DNA of 64,000 nt from Bradyrhizobium sp. AS23.2 (GTDB taxonomy: Bacteria; Pseudomonadota; Alphaproteobacteria; Rhizobiales; Xanthobacteraceae): the NCBI RefSeq assembly GCF_001908185.1, contig NZ_LGHM01000054.1, positions 50,330 to 114,329 of the forward strand, written 5' to 3'. The notes below the pieces were generated by a model. The model did no database searches. It was not told where the DNA came from and saw only the letters and a list, made by a program, of their open reading frames with translations. Position numbers and translations under genes: made by a program. Each line of letters opens with the position of its first letter. Position 1 is the stretch's first letter. Shown piece after piece: positions 53,031-62,053 of the stretch.

Positions 53031-53627
53031 ATGCTGACGGTCAACGGGCTCAGGCGCTTGCACATCTCCGTGTCATTCGAGCTGCGGGACGGCGAATGCG
53101 TCGCCCTGCAGGGGCCGTCCGGGGTCGGGAAGACTTTGCTGCTTCGCTCCATCGCGGACCTCGATCCCAACGATGGAACGGTCAAGCTTGACGGAACGCT
53201 GAGAGAGACGATGCCCGCCCCCGCCTGGCGAAAGCGAGTGACCTACCTCGCCGCCGAGCCCGGCTGGTGGTCCGACACCGTGCAGGAACACTTCACGGGC
53301 TGGGGTGATGCCCTACCGCTGGCCACGCGCCTGGGGCTTCCGGACGACTGCGGGCCGTGGCCGATCCAGAGGCTTTCGACCGGCGAGAGACAACGATTGG
53401 GGCTTGTGCGGGCGCTCATGCTGCGATCGCGCGTGCTGCTGCTGGACGAGCCAACCTCGGCGCTCGACCCGGCTTCCGCCGCGGCGGTGGAATCCCTAAT
53501 CGCCGAACGCATTTCGAATGGAACGAGCGTCATCTGGAGCACCCACGACAACGCTCAAGCGCGCCGGGTCGGATCAAGGATATTCGCGATGGGCCCCGAC
53601 GGCGGCATCGAGGAGAGCCGGACGTGA
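53031..53627 (+). CDS. ABC transporter ATP-binding protein, FetA/YbbL-like
   Basis: A 198-aa ATPase with Walker A (GPSGVGKTLLL, near residue 28), the signature LSTGERQRLGLVRALM, Walker B VLLLDEPTSALD and the switch His in WSTHDN. Short length and the MLTVNGLRRLH start match FetA/YbbL, the ATPase of a small exporter. It lies 3 bp after the ATP-grasp reading and overlaps the permease by GTGA. E. coli FetAB exports iron and protects from peroxide; here it accompanies an oxidative or metal stress locus. Confidence 0.9.
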   Translation: MLTVNGLRRLHISVSFELRDGECVALQGPSGVGKTLLLRSIADLDPNDGTVKLDGTLRETMPAPAWRKRVTYLAAEPGWWSDTVQEHFTGWGDALPLATRLGLPDDCGPWPIQRLSTGERQRLGLVRALMLRSRVLLLDEPTSALDPASAAAVESLIAERISNGTSVIWSTHDNAQARRVGSRIFAMGPDGGIEESRT

Positions 53628-54430
53628 CCTACATCCAGCTTTCGTACGGTGATCTGGCCCTACCCGCCCTCCTTGTCGTCATGGACGGCGTTCTTTCGCT
53701 TGTTCTCCGCCTCAAGCTTGAAAAACAACTGGCCATCGCGACCGTGCGCATGGTGGTTCAGCTCGTCCTCGTTGGATATGTATTGACGTTCCTGTTTGCC
53801 GCGGTATCGCCCCTCTGGACCGCACTCGCCGCTTTCATCATGGTTCTCTTCGCCTCGCGAGAGATCGTCGCGCGGCAGAAGCGGCGCCTGCCTGGCATTT
53901 GGAGCTACGGCTTGGGCGCAGGATGCATGCTGCTCGCCGCCGGTACCGTCACGATGTTTGCACTTTTGACAGCGCTGCGTCCAGACCCGTGGTTTCACCC
54001 GCGCTATTCGCTGCCGTTGCTGGGTATGATCCTGGGCAACACCATGACCGGAATAAGCCTGGGCCTGGACGTGCTGACAAACAGCCTGGTGCGCGAGCGA
54101 GCAGCCGTGGAAGCTTGTCTTGCGCTCGGCGGCACCCGACACCAAGCCCTGCTGCCAGTCATACGCGACGCCTTGAGAAGCGGCTTCATGCCGATCATGA
54201 ACAGCATGGCGGCGATCGGCCTTGTTTCCTTACCGGGGATGATGACTGGCCAGATTCTCGCGGGCGTCGAACCAATCGACGCTGTTAAATATCAGCTCTT
54301 GATCATGTTCTTAATCGCCGGTGGGACGGGATTGGGAACTCTCGCTGCGGTAATGGGAGGCGCACGTCTGCTCACCGATCATCGGCATCGATTACGTCTC
54401 GATCGAATTACCGCTGAAGCATCAACTTAA
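53624..54430 (+). CDS. ABC transporter permease, FetB/YbbM (UPF0014) family
   Basis: A 268-aa permease with seven or so helices. GTG 53624 is chosen (VTYIQLSYGDLALPALLVVM) because it overlaps the ATPase stop; the open frame further upstream is antisense-like. Family signatures are KLEKQLAIATVRMVVQLVLV, LGNTMTGISLGLD, LGGTRHQALLPVIRDALRSG and LVSLPGMMTGQILAG. With FetA it would form a substrate exporter, iron in E. coli. It ends the operon. Confidence 0.9.
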   Translation: MTYIQLSYGDLALPALLVVMDGVLSLVLRLKLEKQLAIATVRMVVQLVLVGYVLTFLFAAVSPLWTALAAFIMVLFASREIVARQKRRLPGIWSYGLGAGCMLLAAGTVTMFALLTALRPDPWFHPRYSLPLLGMILGNTMTGISLGLDVLTNSLVRERAAVEACLALGGTRHQALLPVIRDALRSGFMPIMNSMAAIGLVSLPGMMTGQILAGVEPIDAVKYQLLIMFLIAGGTGLGTLAAVMGGARLLTDHRHRLRLDRITAEAST

Positions 54431-54735
54431 CACTGCATGCGGCGATACCGAGGCTCTTGCGCTTAACGATGGCCGCACTGCTGAGCCGCCCCCCCGGCCC
54501 GCGCTCTGTCGGACGCGTGTTCACGTCCAAAACAATCCCCCCCGGGGGCTTATCGCGCGAGCCGGAGGCGGGCCACTTGCGCGCCACTGTGTTGGCTTGC
54601 CACTTGCCGCCGCGCACGGTGGGGACGTCACGCTCATTCAAAATCTCGGCAATGCGGTAGGCCGGCATGTCGGCCAGCGGCGCGATGATCGGCCGCCGCG
54701 CCTCGGCAGCGGATAACGCTCCCTCAGTCGGGTGA
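54431..54735. other. Recombinase-like relic and gap
   Basis: On the minus strand about 54600-54700 a fragment reads YRIAEILNERDVPTVRGGKW, which fits the C-terminal DNA-binding part of serine recombinases. There is no catalytic domain and the frame degenerates to the left. The remainder shows no gene. Confidence 0.5.
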
Positions 54736-54909
54736 CTACGAGCCCGGTGAGCGCAGCCACTTCTCGCATTGGCGGGCTTTTCTCAGAGCTTCGTCACGCG
54801 CCGCACCGGGCGCGAGTTGTTCGGCCTCCTCGCGAAGCCGATCGGCTTCCGCGGCTAGGCGCGTTTCCAAGTATGCTGTCTGCTTGATGCGGCGTCGGTG
54901 CTGCGTCAT
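54736..54909 (-). CDS. Conserved 57-aa charged helical protein, copy 1
   Basis: From ATG 54909: MTQHRRRIKQTAYLETRLAA, continuing EADRLREEAEQLAPGAARDE, ending KARQCEKWLRSPGS. It is predicted to be one long charged helix with a C-terminal WLRSPG. It is a paralogue of the 66-aa protein at 55131-55331. The pair belongs to a multicopy small family of Bradyrhizobium, from memory; function unknown. Confidence 0.7.
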   Translation of the reverse strand: MTQHRRRIKQTAYLETRLAAEADRLREEAEQLAPGAARDEALRKARQCEKWLRSPGS

Positions 54910-55130
54910 CGCCCCCTCGAACCCAGCCGCTTAAGTTTACTCGGCGCCGAGGCCGCCAATTTACGCGGCCTAGCGAGAACCGGCCCACCGCCTCACGCGC
55001 GTTGGACGATGGACCGTTCCGGGTGGATGGCGCGGAGCAAGAGGGATCTGGCTATCGCGCCACAGACCGATATTGCAAACGTCCGACAAGAAATCTCATT
55101 CCCGTTAGGGCGCAGCCAACTGAGACGGCC

Positions 55131-55331
55131 TTACTCTGGCGGCAGCAAGCCAGGCGAGCGTAGCCACTCGCTTATGTGAGATCCGGTCTCGGCTTGGCGG
55201 GCTCTCCGCAGCAAGCGCTCTCGTTCGACACCAGGGGGAGTGCCCTTGGCCTCCGCGCGCAGGCGGACAGCCTCGGTTGCAAGGCGCTCTTCTAGGGATT
55301 TAGCTTGCTGGATACGACGCCGCTCTGTCAT
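55131..55331 (-). CDS. Conserved 66-aa charged helical protein, copy 2
   Basis: From ATG 55331: MTERRRIQQAKSLEERLATE, continuing AVRLRAEAKGTPPGVERERL, ending SHISEWLRSPGLLPPE. It is a paralogue of copy 1 in MTxxRRIxQ, LxxRLAxEAxRLRxEA and WLRSPG. Same orientation with a 221-bp spacer. No domain is known. Confidence 0.75.
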   Translation of the reverse strand: MTERRRIQQAKSLEERLATEAVRLRAEAKGTPPGVERERLLRRARQAETGSHISEWLRSPGLLPPE

Positions 55332-55590
55332 GGCGCAGCTCCCTGTTCGAGTGGGGCGGGAGCGCAACCGACGTTCTCATCACCGATAGATACCTAGGGC
55401 CGGGCGGTGATGAGTCATAATGCCAAGTCGACGGGTAAAGCTCTGTTCACTTGTGAACAGAGTCCCCGCCAAGGGCAAGGTGCCGGGCATGCCTCAAGGT
55501 TTTCGGGTCGAGGTCGGCAAGGACGGCTGGCGACACTGACGGAACGTTGCACTACACTCCGGCCTTATTGCTGCAGTCGGAGCAAGCGTA

Positions 55591-55953
55591 ATGCGTACCT
55601 CACCCTCGATCGTCCCGCTCGATCGGCTCGACCGCGACATCTACCTTGTGCTCGAAGATTTCGGCGCGCGCGCCGGCTGCGCCTGGCGGGAGACCGACGA
55701 GGCCGACACCGACCTTGAGACCGTGATCCGGCACATCCTGTCCAGCGAATACACCTATCCCGTTCGGATCGTCGCCTTTAACCCGAGCGAGGGATGGAGC
55801 CGCGACGCCACCACAGATGTCGCCGACGCCGTGGCGCAGCGGGCCGTTGACACCGACGCAGAGGTTTCGCCAGCTCTGCAAGCGTTCATCGCCACCAACA
55901 CTTCGAACACGTTCGACATCCAGCTCTCGCTTCCCTTGCGCGGCGCAGCGTGA
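55591..55953 (+). CDS. Conserved 120-aa protein of unknown function
   Basis: MRTSPSIVPLDRLDRDIYLV, then LEDFGARAGCAWRETDEADT and DVADAVAQRAVDTDAEVSPA. It is soluble, acidic and without cysteine pairs, and of a type recurring in Bradyrhizobium accessory DNA. The ATG at 55591 has only a weak purine-rich upstream region. Function not assigned. Confidence 0.7.
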   Translation: MRTSPSIVPLDRLDRDIYLVLEDFGARAGCAWRETDEADTDLETVIRHILSSEYTYPVRIVAFNPSEGWSRDATTDVADAVAQRAVDTDAEVSPALQAFIATNTSNTFDIQLSLPLRGAA

Positions 55954-56184
55954 CGCGGTTCCAAGGAGCGGAACGACGATTTCTATTGCGGCGAAAATGC
56001 GCTGCTGCTTTACTGCGTCGACCGGGCAGCGCGTTTCATCCTTAGTGATTTACTCCCCGGGGCTGGGTTTGCTGGCACCAATTTTTTTGACTGGCGTTGA
56101 AGAGACTTCGGACAGGGCCGCCCGCAAGGCGGCCCTCTCGTATTGCGGATTCGCTTTTTCTGTGGCCATCCCTATCTGATCGTC

Positions 56185-56775
56185 ATGCCCACCGCGTTCG
56201 AATTTTGCCTGCCGACGGCCGCCAAAATCGTGCCCGATGGCGCCGGCTGGCTGCATGAAATCAAATATGACGGCTACCGGCTGCGCGTCGAGCGCAAGGG
56301 TGACACCGTGCGCCTCTTCACCCGCAACGGCCACGACTGGACCAAACGCTATCCTTGGATCGTCGAAGCTGCGCTGAAGAACCGCGAGGAGCACTTCGTC
56401 ATTGATGGCGAGGCCGTGGTGCTCGGCGTCGACGGTATCTCCGACTTCAACGCCCTGCACTCACGCAAGAACGATGCCGAGGTGCAGCTCTACGCGTTCG
56501 ATATCCTCGCCCTCGGCGGAGAGGATTTGCGGCCGCTTCCGCTGACCACGCGCAAGACCAAGCTTGCGCGGCTGCTGCGTGGCCGTCCCGACGGCATCTT
56601 CATCGCGCCGTTCGAGAGCGGCGAGATCCGGCCGGAGCTGTTTCGCGCGGCCTGCAGCATGGGGCTCGAGGGCCTGGTCTCGAAACGACGCGACCGGCGC
56701 TACGGCGCCGGCCGGTCAAAGGACTGGATCAAGGTGAAGAACCGGACGCACCCGGCGATGACGCGGGAGCTTTAG
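56185..56775 (+). CDS. Minimal ATP-dependent DNA ligase (adenylation domain only)
   Basis: A 196-aa protein. Lys27 in HEIKYDGYR is the AMP-accepting lysine. Motif III (FVIDGEAVVLGVDG), motif IIIa (LYAFDIL), motif IV (GLEGLVSKRRDRRYG) and motif V (DWIKVKN) are all present. The OB-fold domain that completes nick sealing is absent, as are the LigD polymerase and nuclease modules. It would act only with a partner OB protein or at low efficiency. ATG 56185 is selected; the family appears repeatedly in Bradyrhizobium. It could support non-homologous end joining. Confidence 0.88.
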   Translation: MPTAFEFCLPTAAKIVPDGAGWLHEIKYDGYRLRVERKGDTVRLFTRNGHDWTKRYPWIVEAALKNREEHFVIDGEAVVLGVDGISDFNALHSRKNDAEVQLYAFDILALGGEDLRPLPLTTRKTKLARLLRGRPDGIFIAPFESGEIRPELFRAACSMGLEGLVSKRRDRRYGAGRSKDWIKVKNRTHPAMTREL

Positions 56776-57108
56776 CAACGTACTTCGAAAGCAGCCAACG
56801 TCAGCCTTCGGCGCTCGAGCGCATGTCTTCCGATCAGCAAGGCCGTTGCCGCTGACGTGCGGACGGGTAAGCCCCAGTGTCCTCATTTTAGTGCCCGACG
56901 CTCTGTTCGGACTCGGTTGGCGGCCTCTGGTCGCTGGCAAGAGAACGGGCGCCTCGTTCGGCGTCCTGTCCATCCTTGCAGAGCAGATCAACACGCTCTG
57001 GTGCGCTGCAGCCATGATCTGAACCTTCATCGTGCAGATCATGCAGCGCCGAAACGCCGGAACGGACTTTCTGTTCATTAGTTTAGCGTCAACCTAAAGG
57101 AGAACACG
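56776..57108. other. 333-bp gap without a confident gene
   Basis: No start signals or recognisable content. The final 20 bases hold the strong Shine-Dalgarno for the next reading. Confidence 0.4.
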
Positions 57109-57228
57109 ATGATTGCTAACAGGCTTATGATCTTCGGTGCGGTGCTAGCCTTCAGCGCCGGCTCCGCGTATGCGGCTCCCTGCAACATGGCGAGTCGTAG
57201 GACTGCGATTAAGCGCGGGGGACAATGA
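57109..57228 (+). pseudogene. Truncated small secreted protein
   Basis: A perfect AAGGAG lies seven bases before ATG 57109. The reading is a signal peptide (MIANRLMIFGAVLAFSAGSA, then YAAPCN) and stops after 39 residues with MASRRTAIKRGGQ. Bradyrhizobium proteins with this start normally continue for 60-70 more residues rich in Thr/Ser and Gln (YjbE-like exopolysaccharide-associated type), so it is probably a truncated copy. The very good translation signal suggests recent decay. Confidence 0.6.
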
Positions 57229-57407
57229 TTTCGATTTGCGGTTAGGGGCCGAAAGGACCCTTTGAGAGAGCAATCGCGCTCCCGCATGAGACGAGAGGGA
57301 GTGTGCCGTGATCGATCACCCTCATTTCAATGCGTATTCAATCCCAACGCGTGTTTGCCTAGGCGTTGCGCTCTTCGGTGCTGCCCTCCTCGTTGCGATG
57401 AAATCGA

Positions 57408-58154
57408 ATGAAAAAAGTCTACCTCATCGTGCTCGGAATTTTCGCAGGGGCAGCGATCGCTTTGATCGCTTTAATCTGGATCAGATTTCATTCCATCGAT
57501 GTTCGCTACCGGCTGACCGTTGAGGTGCAAGATGGCGATCAGATTAAGGCCGGATCGAGCGTCATCGATGTCGCTTACCCTATGGCAGATATTTTCACGG
57601 ACGCCCTCCCCGATGTGAGCATTTCTGGCTATGCCCCAACCGTCGATCTCGGTGAAAAGGGGTTGTTGTTTCTGTCATTTATAGATCCGATCCGTACACC
57701 GGCGCAGCGGAAAGAAAGTAACATGATGCGGTGTTTCTATAGAGATATCGGATGCATGCCGTTCGTAGCTTACAAACTAACCAAGCTAATCGTTAGCAGC
57801 AGCAGCAGCTTCCACGGCGAGAGGAAGGCTGCGCTCGCCGAGTTGCTTCGGCAAAGCGGACCGCGCGAGGTTCCCCTCGCGGCGTTGCCCCAGCTTGATC
57901 GATTTCTGGATATCAATGATCCAAATACGCGGGTGTCGGTCTCGCCTGACGATCTTGCCGCAAGTTTTGGACCGGGCTTCCAGCTCAAGCGCGTCATTCT
58001 GCAACTGACCGACGATCCCGTAACGCCGCCACCAGAAATCTGGCCGCAATGGCTAAGGGTAAAACGTCAAAATGCTGAGTTTAGGGGGGACGAACCACCG
58101 CCACCCCGATCATGGACGCCGTTCTTGCCGTGGATTGAGCAAGGATCCCGGTGA
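57408..58154 (+). CDS. Membrane-anchored protein of unknown function
   Basis: A 248-aa protein. One N-terminal helix (VYLIVLGIFAGAAIALIALI) anchors a periplasmic domain rich in beta-type segments (VRYRLTVEVQDGDQIKAGSS, VDLGEKGLLFLSFIDPIRTP) with two cysteines (RCFYRDIGC) likely to pair. No family is recognised. A short overlapping TM-like ORF begins at GTG 57308. Base composition is lower in GC than the pca or fds genes, in line with accessory DNA. Confidence 0.75.
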   Translation: MKKVYLIVLGIFAGAAIALIALIWIRFHSIDVRYRLTVEVQDGDQIKAGSSVIDVAYPMADIFTDALPDVSISGYAPTVDLGEKGLLFLSFIDPIRTPAQRKESNMMRCFYRDIGCMPFVAYKLTKLIVSSSSSFHGERKAALAELLRQSGPREVPLAALPQLDRFLDINDPNTRVSVSPDDLAASFGPGFQLKRVILQLTDDPVTPPPEIWPQWLRVKRQNAEFRGDEPPPPRSWTPFLPWIEQGSR

Positions 58155-58735
58155 TGAAACGGAATGGCTGAACCATCCAGCCTGGCAGCAGGAGAGCAAG
58201 ACGTCAGGACAGCACGACGGCCGGCCTTGACGGCCCCTTGCGCGCGGCGCGTCTGCGCGCGCAGGCCGGGACGAAGGAACGACCGCTGGGCACGAACAAA
58301 GCAACAGCGCGACGTGAGGAGCTATCGATGACGTAACAAACCCTTACCCGCCGAGGTCTGCGAGAGGATGAGACGACGATGGAGAATCGGTCTTCCCGGC
58401 ACATGCGAACACTGGTGACCCAAATGGCCCGGTCGAGGCCTGTCCGCTAAACAGATCGCATTGCGCGCTGATATCCATGATGGCCCGGAGCACTGCGCTC
58501 CAAGCAGAGGCCGGATACATTGATGCAAGACCGCATCTATCGGATCGTCGAAATCTTCTTGCACCGCACGGCCGGACCATACATTTGGGTCAAAAGCGGA
58601 AGTCTGAGGCTGCCAGATGCTTGGTCCGCTCTGTCTTCTTCGATAGCGGACATGCCAAGGGCTTTGGCTGCACGTCGGCTCAGGGCCAAGAGCCGCTCGC
58701 CGTGCTCCACGCAATCTATCAGTTTAGCCTACAGT
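58155..58735. other. 581-bp gap, possibly dispersed-repeat sequence
   Basis: The part 58190-58380 has the feel of a sequence recurring in Bradyrhizobium genomes and encodes the well-known spurious frame containing GKTDSPSSSHPLADLGG on the minus strand. No gene is supported. Multicopy status cannot be shown from this window. Confidence 0.35.
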
Positions 58736-59911
58736 TTAGCGAACCGGCGGAACTTTCTCGATCGACTGCGTCCACCCTGACTTCCGCTCGCGCTTGAGGC
58801 TGATCGCGTTCAGTAGCCGCGCGCCGACGATCATCATCAGGACTCCAGCAAAACTGACCACGATCTGCATCGCAAGCCCCTCGGAGAGGTCGAGCAGCGT
58901 AAGGTGGCTAGCGAGCGCCAGAAGGACGCCGAGACAATAGATCGACAGCGAATTCTCGCCACACCACCTTGCGCAGCTCAGCGTCGGCGTTGATAGCGCT
59001 CCCCAATTCTGGGGAATGAATCGCAGCACCACAATTGCGAGAGCCACAAAATGCAGCAGCCGTATCGGACTGAGATTCGATTTATCCAATGGAAACACCA
59101 GATCCTTCAAAGTTTGCGGGACCAGCGGCTTGATGCTCCAACTCTGTGCAAGGACCAGGCCGAAAACCAGATAGAGAACAGCAAGAACAAGCGCCGGGCG
59201 CGACATCATCCATGGCCGGAATTTCCCTCCCTCAATGACGCACCATGCGCCCAGCACGATCAGAAGCTGCCAAGCCAGCGGATTAAAGAACCAGACGCCA
59301 TTGGGCCAGGCTGGCACACTCCAACCGAAGACGTGCACGAGCGCGTACAGCAACAGGGACGCTCCCAGCGTCACGTTAGGTGCTCGCAGCAGCAGCCACA
59401 GCAGCGGCGCGAACAGCACGTGAAAAATCACAAAAACCGGCAAGACGTCGGTATTGACGGGCCGGTATTGCAGGATTACGGCGTGCGCAAGCGTGGCGCC
59501 CGGATGCTGGAGCAGAATTCGCGTATTGCTCAAGTCGGCGAGATCATCGCTGCCCGCAAGGTAGACGAGGACGACGCAAGCGAGCGTGAGCAGCAGAAAC
59601 GCCGCATAGATGTCCCATCCTCGCCGCAGCGAACGGCCGATCATGCTGCTCCAGCCCTCGCGCTCCCGTGCCCTGCCGTACGCGAGTGCGCAGGTCACGC
59701 CCGAGAGGAACATGAAGATCTCGGCGGCATCGCAGAAGCCGTAGTTGCGCGGTGTCAGCCAGCTCCCGATGTTATTGGGAACGTGATCGAGAAAGATCCA
59801 CCATAACGCGATCCCGCGACAGATGTCGATACGCAGATCGCGGCCAGCCGCTTTGAACTCCGGCGGAGTTTCGCCGAACAACCGCGTCGAGGTGTGAGTT
59901 CGATCATCCAT
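58736..59911 (-). CDS. OpgC-domain membrane protein
   Basis: A 391-aa inner-membrane protein of the OpgC family, with about ten helices. The N-terminal DLRIDICRGIALWWIFLDHV with its Arg and His, and the following NYGFCDAAEIFMFLSGVTCA, are the family hallmarks. OpgC-type proteins O-acylate (succinylate) periplasmic glucans; several other paralogues exist in rhizobia with less certain substrates. There are no opgGH genes nearby. ATG 59911 is followed by a soluble leader (THTSTRLFGETPPEF). Confidence 0.88.
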   Translation of the reverse strand: MDDRTHTSTRLFGETPPEFKAAGRDLRIDICRGIALWWIFLDHVPNNIGSWLTPRNYGFCDAAEIFMFLSGVTCALAYGRAREREGWSSMIGRSLRRGWDIYAAFLLLTLACVVLVYLAGSDDLADLSNTRILLQHPGATLAHAVILQYRPVNTDVLPVFVIFHVLFAPLLWLLLRAPNVTLGASLLLYALVHVFGWSVPAWPNGVWFFNPLAWQLLIVLGAWCVIEGGKFRPWMMSRPALVLAVLYLVFGLVLAQSWSIKPLVPQTLKDLVFPLDKSNLSPIRLLHFVALAIVVLRFIPQNWGALSTPTLSCARWCGENSLSIYCLGVLLALASHLTLLDLSEGLAMQIVVSFAGVLMMIVGARLLNAISLKRERKSGWTQSIEKVPPVR

Positions 59912-59964
59912 CTGCCGGCCTGTCTGCGTGCGCTCGCGCTCATGGGGTCGATAACGCGCGCCAG

Positions 59965-60156
59965 CTACCCGATGGATGATGGGGACTCCTTGGTCACCCA
60001 GCAGCTCCTCTGAGCGCCACGGTCGGCGGGATCATCGTTCTCCCAGGGCACTTGCAAGGTTTTGTCGCCGACGCCCCGTATCAAAAGTTGCTTTCGCATT
60101 TCGGTGAGACGGGCACGGCAGTATTCGCGATAAAGCATGTCGACTATGGCGGACAT
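59965..60156 (-). CDS. Conserved 63-aa small protein
   Basis: MSAIVDMLYREYCRARLTEM, then RKQLLIRGVGDKTLQVPWEN. AGGAAGGG lies ahead of ATG 60156. It is soluble, with a basic helical start. It resembles a short protein frequently found in Bradyrhizobium. It is 53 bp upstream of the OpgC-like gene on the same strand. Function unknown. Confidence 0.65.
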   Translation of the reverse strand: MSAIVDMLYREYCRARLTEMRKQLLIRGVGDKTLQVPWENDDPADRGAQRSCWVTKESPSSIG

Positions 60157-60706
60157 GATCGAATCCCTTCCTGATCACCACGGTTGACGTCCCATGTGAA
60201 AGATTTCGAACATTTCACCCGGCGGCTGAAAAGGAGCAGTGCCGGGACGTAATTTGTGTCCGACGGACCTTAATGGTGATGCGACGATCAAGGCACGACA
60301 GGAAATCGGTAGAGGATATCTCGTGCTGCAGAACTTCTGCTCGCGGATCGATGAGCCCGAGCAGTCGCGAACAGCGTTGTAAAGTTGGACTTGGTCTTGC
60401 ACCCTGCCAGGGATTTCCAAATTTGATCCGATGGCAGCAATTTGAAATAGAGCCATCACAATCATCAAGGAGGTATTTGCACGCGATATTCGCAATCAAA
60501 GATTGTCGCAATTTTCTGGTCGCCACGTGAGCCAGTTCACATCAACATCAATCACAGGTGAACGAGACTAGCAGACAAGTGATGTAGCTTCTTGGAGTTC
60601 TGCGTACCTCAAGGGACGGTCGGTGCGCAAATTGCAAAGTACGAATACCTACAGCTGGCCTGTCGCTGCATCTGAACTCAATGTCTTATCAAGGCTGGAG
60701 GTCCCC
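60157..60706. other. 550-bp gap between small protein and AraC gene
   Basis: Probably contains divergent promoters. Minus-strand frames at 60215-60526 (IANIACKYLLDDCDGSISNC) lack start signals. Nothing else seen. Confidence 0.4.
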
Positions 60707-61699
60707 ATGTCTACGGACGCAGCCGATTTCGTATCGCATCGATTTTCGACGCGCGAACATCCGGAGCCGATGCGACTTCCACTATGGCGCGAGAGCTTTG
60801 TGCGGGGGATAGTCCACGTCGATGTCGAGCCTCTTGCGAACATTCCGTTTCAAGTCGACGCAACGCTGCAAGCGATCCGCAGTTTGCGCACGCTCGCACT
60901 GAAAGGCTCGCCAATGCGCTTCCAGCGCTTGCGGACGAGCATTGCCGACGGTGACGACTCGATCGGCCTGATCGTCTCCTCGCCCGGCAAAAGTCGGCTG
61001 ACGCAGCGGGGCCGCGACATCGAGCTTTGCGCCGGCGGCGCAGTCTCGATTCTGCATTCGGAGCCCGCCACCGTCACCTATGTCGACGGAATACTATTCG
61101 GTCTGGCCGTGCCCCGCGAGGCGCTTGCGCAGCGCGTGACGGACATCGAGAGCCTCGCTATGCGACCGATCCCTCAGCGAAATGAACCGCTTCGTCTCCT
61201 CATGGCCTATCTGAAGTCGGCATTCAAGGAGGGGGCTCTGGCCACTCCCAAGCTGCGTGAAGTCGTCATGGCTCACACCTGTGATCTCGTAGCGCTCGCA
61301 GTCGGCGAGTGCGCTCCCTTGGGCGAGAGCGATGCGAGTGCGGTCGTGGCCGCGCGCCACAGTGCCGTCCTCGACTACATCGCGACACACTTTCAGGAGC
61401 CAGGGCTCAGCGTCGAGACGGTCGCTCGTTGCCAGGGCATATCACCTCGCTATCTGCAGCGCCTGATGGCGCTGTCAGGATCATCGTTCACCGGGCACGT
61501 GAATGAGCTACGTCTGCAACTTGCGCTCAAATTGCTGACCGAGGCGCGCGCCGGCGCGCAACTGATTTCCGATATCGCCCTCGAGGTGGGCTTCTCGGAC
61601 GTTTCGCATTTCAATCGCCTGTTCCGAGCTCGCTTCGGCGATTCGCCGCGTGGGGTTCGCTACATCGGCAGGGATCGCGGCCGAGCTATGTGCCCTTGA
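60707..61699 (+). CDS. AraC-family transcriptional regulator
   Basis: A 330-aa regulator. The C-terminal double HTH (residues about 225-325) reads LSVETVARCQGISPRYLQRL and ISDIALEVGFSDVSHFNRLF, the second ending in the signature RARFGDSPRGVR. The N-terminal 200 residues are an AraC-binding-like domain (DGDDSIGLIVSSPGKSRLTQ) similar to the FeaR/XylS-type. ATG 60707 follows GGAGG closely; an earlier start at 60623 is also open. The controlled genes are not adjacent on the same strand. Confidence 0.9.
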   Translation: MSTDAADFVSHRFSTREHPEPMRLPLWRESFVRGIVHVDVEPLANIPFQVDATLQAIRSLRTLALKGSPMRFQRLRTSIADGDDSIGLIVSSPGKSRLTQRGRDIELCAGGAVSILHSEPATVTYVDGILFGLAVPREALAQRVTDIESLAMRPIPQRNEPLRLLMAYLKSAFKEGALATPKLREVVMAHTCDLVALAVGECAPLGESDASAVVAARHSAVLDYIATHFQEPGLSVETVARCQGISPRYLQRLMALSGSSFTGHVNELRLQLALKLLTEARAGAQLISDIALEVGFSDVSHFNRLFRARFGDSPRGVRYIGRDRGRAMCP

Positions 61700-62053
61700 T
61701 CGGCCCATGCGCGAGATGCTGCTACCGAATGTCCGCTTCGGGGCATTCTCGACCGACTCTGCGGGTTCGGCTTGTGTTCGATGTCTGCTCTTCCCCGAAA
61801 CCGACCAGCTTATTGCGTGGCAACGAAATGACGCGAAGGGCCAGATCCAGACATTGGGCCGCTGGCCAAGATGTTCGCTTTGTTGGCTGATCCCGACTAC
61901 GCATTGCTGGAGCGAGGCGACGCGCTGGCCTCAGCGGTTTCTCTGTGCGTCCTTCTGGAGAATGCAGGAACTGCGTCCCAGGGCATTTGCTGCTCGCCGG
62001 ATTTCTCACCTCGGCCGCTAGAAGCGGCGCCTCAGTTTTCTAGCTTCCCAGTC
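61700..62053. other. 354-bp gap
   Basis: Contains a stretch (61725-61830) with the character of Bradyrhizobium intergenic repeats (ATGTCCGCTTCGGGGCATTC). No gene supported. Confidence 0.35.

Noticed and set aside
44286..57108. Complete integrative element or prophage
   Set aside because: No integrase, relaxase, structural phage genes or second distant tRNA end were found; only scars and relics are present.
58190..58470. Small proteins read from this segment (for example GKTDSPSSSHPLADLGG)
   Set aside because: Multiple overlapping frames without start signals; typical spurious calls in a repeat-like sequence.
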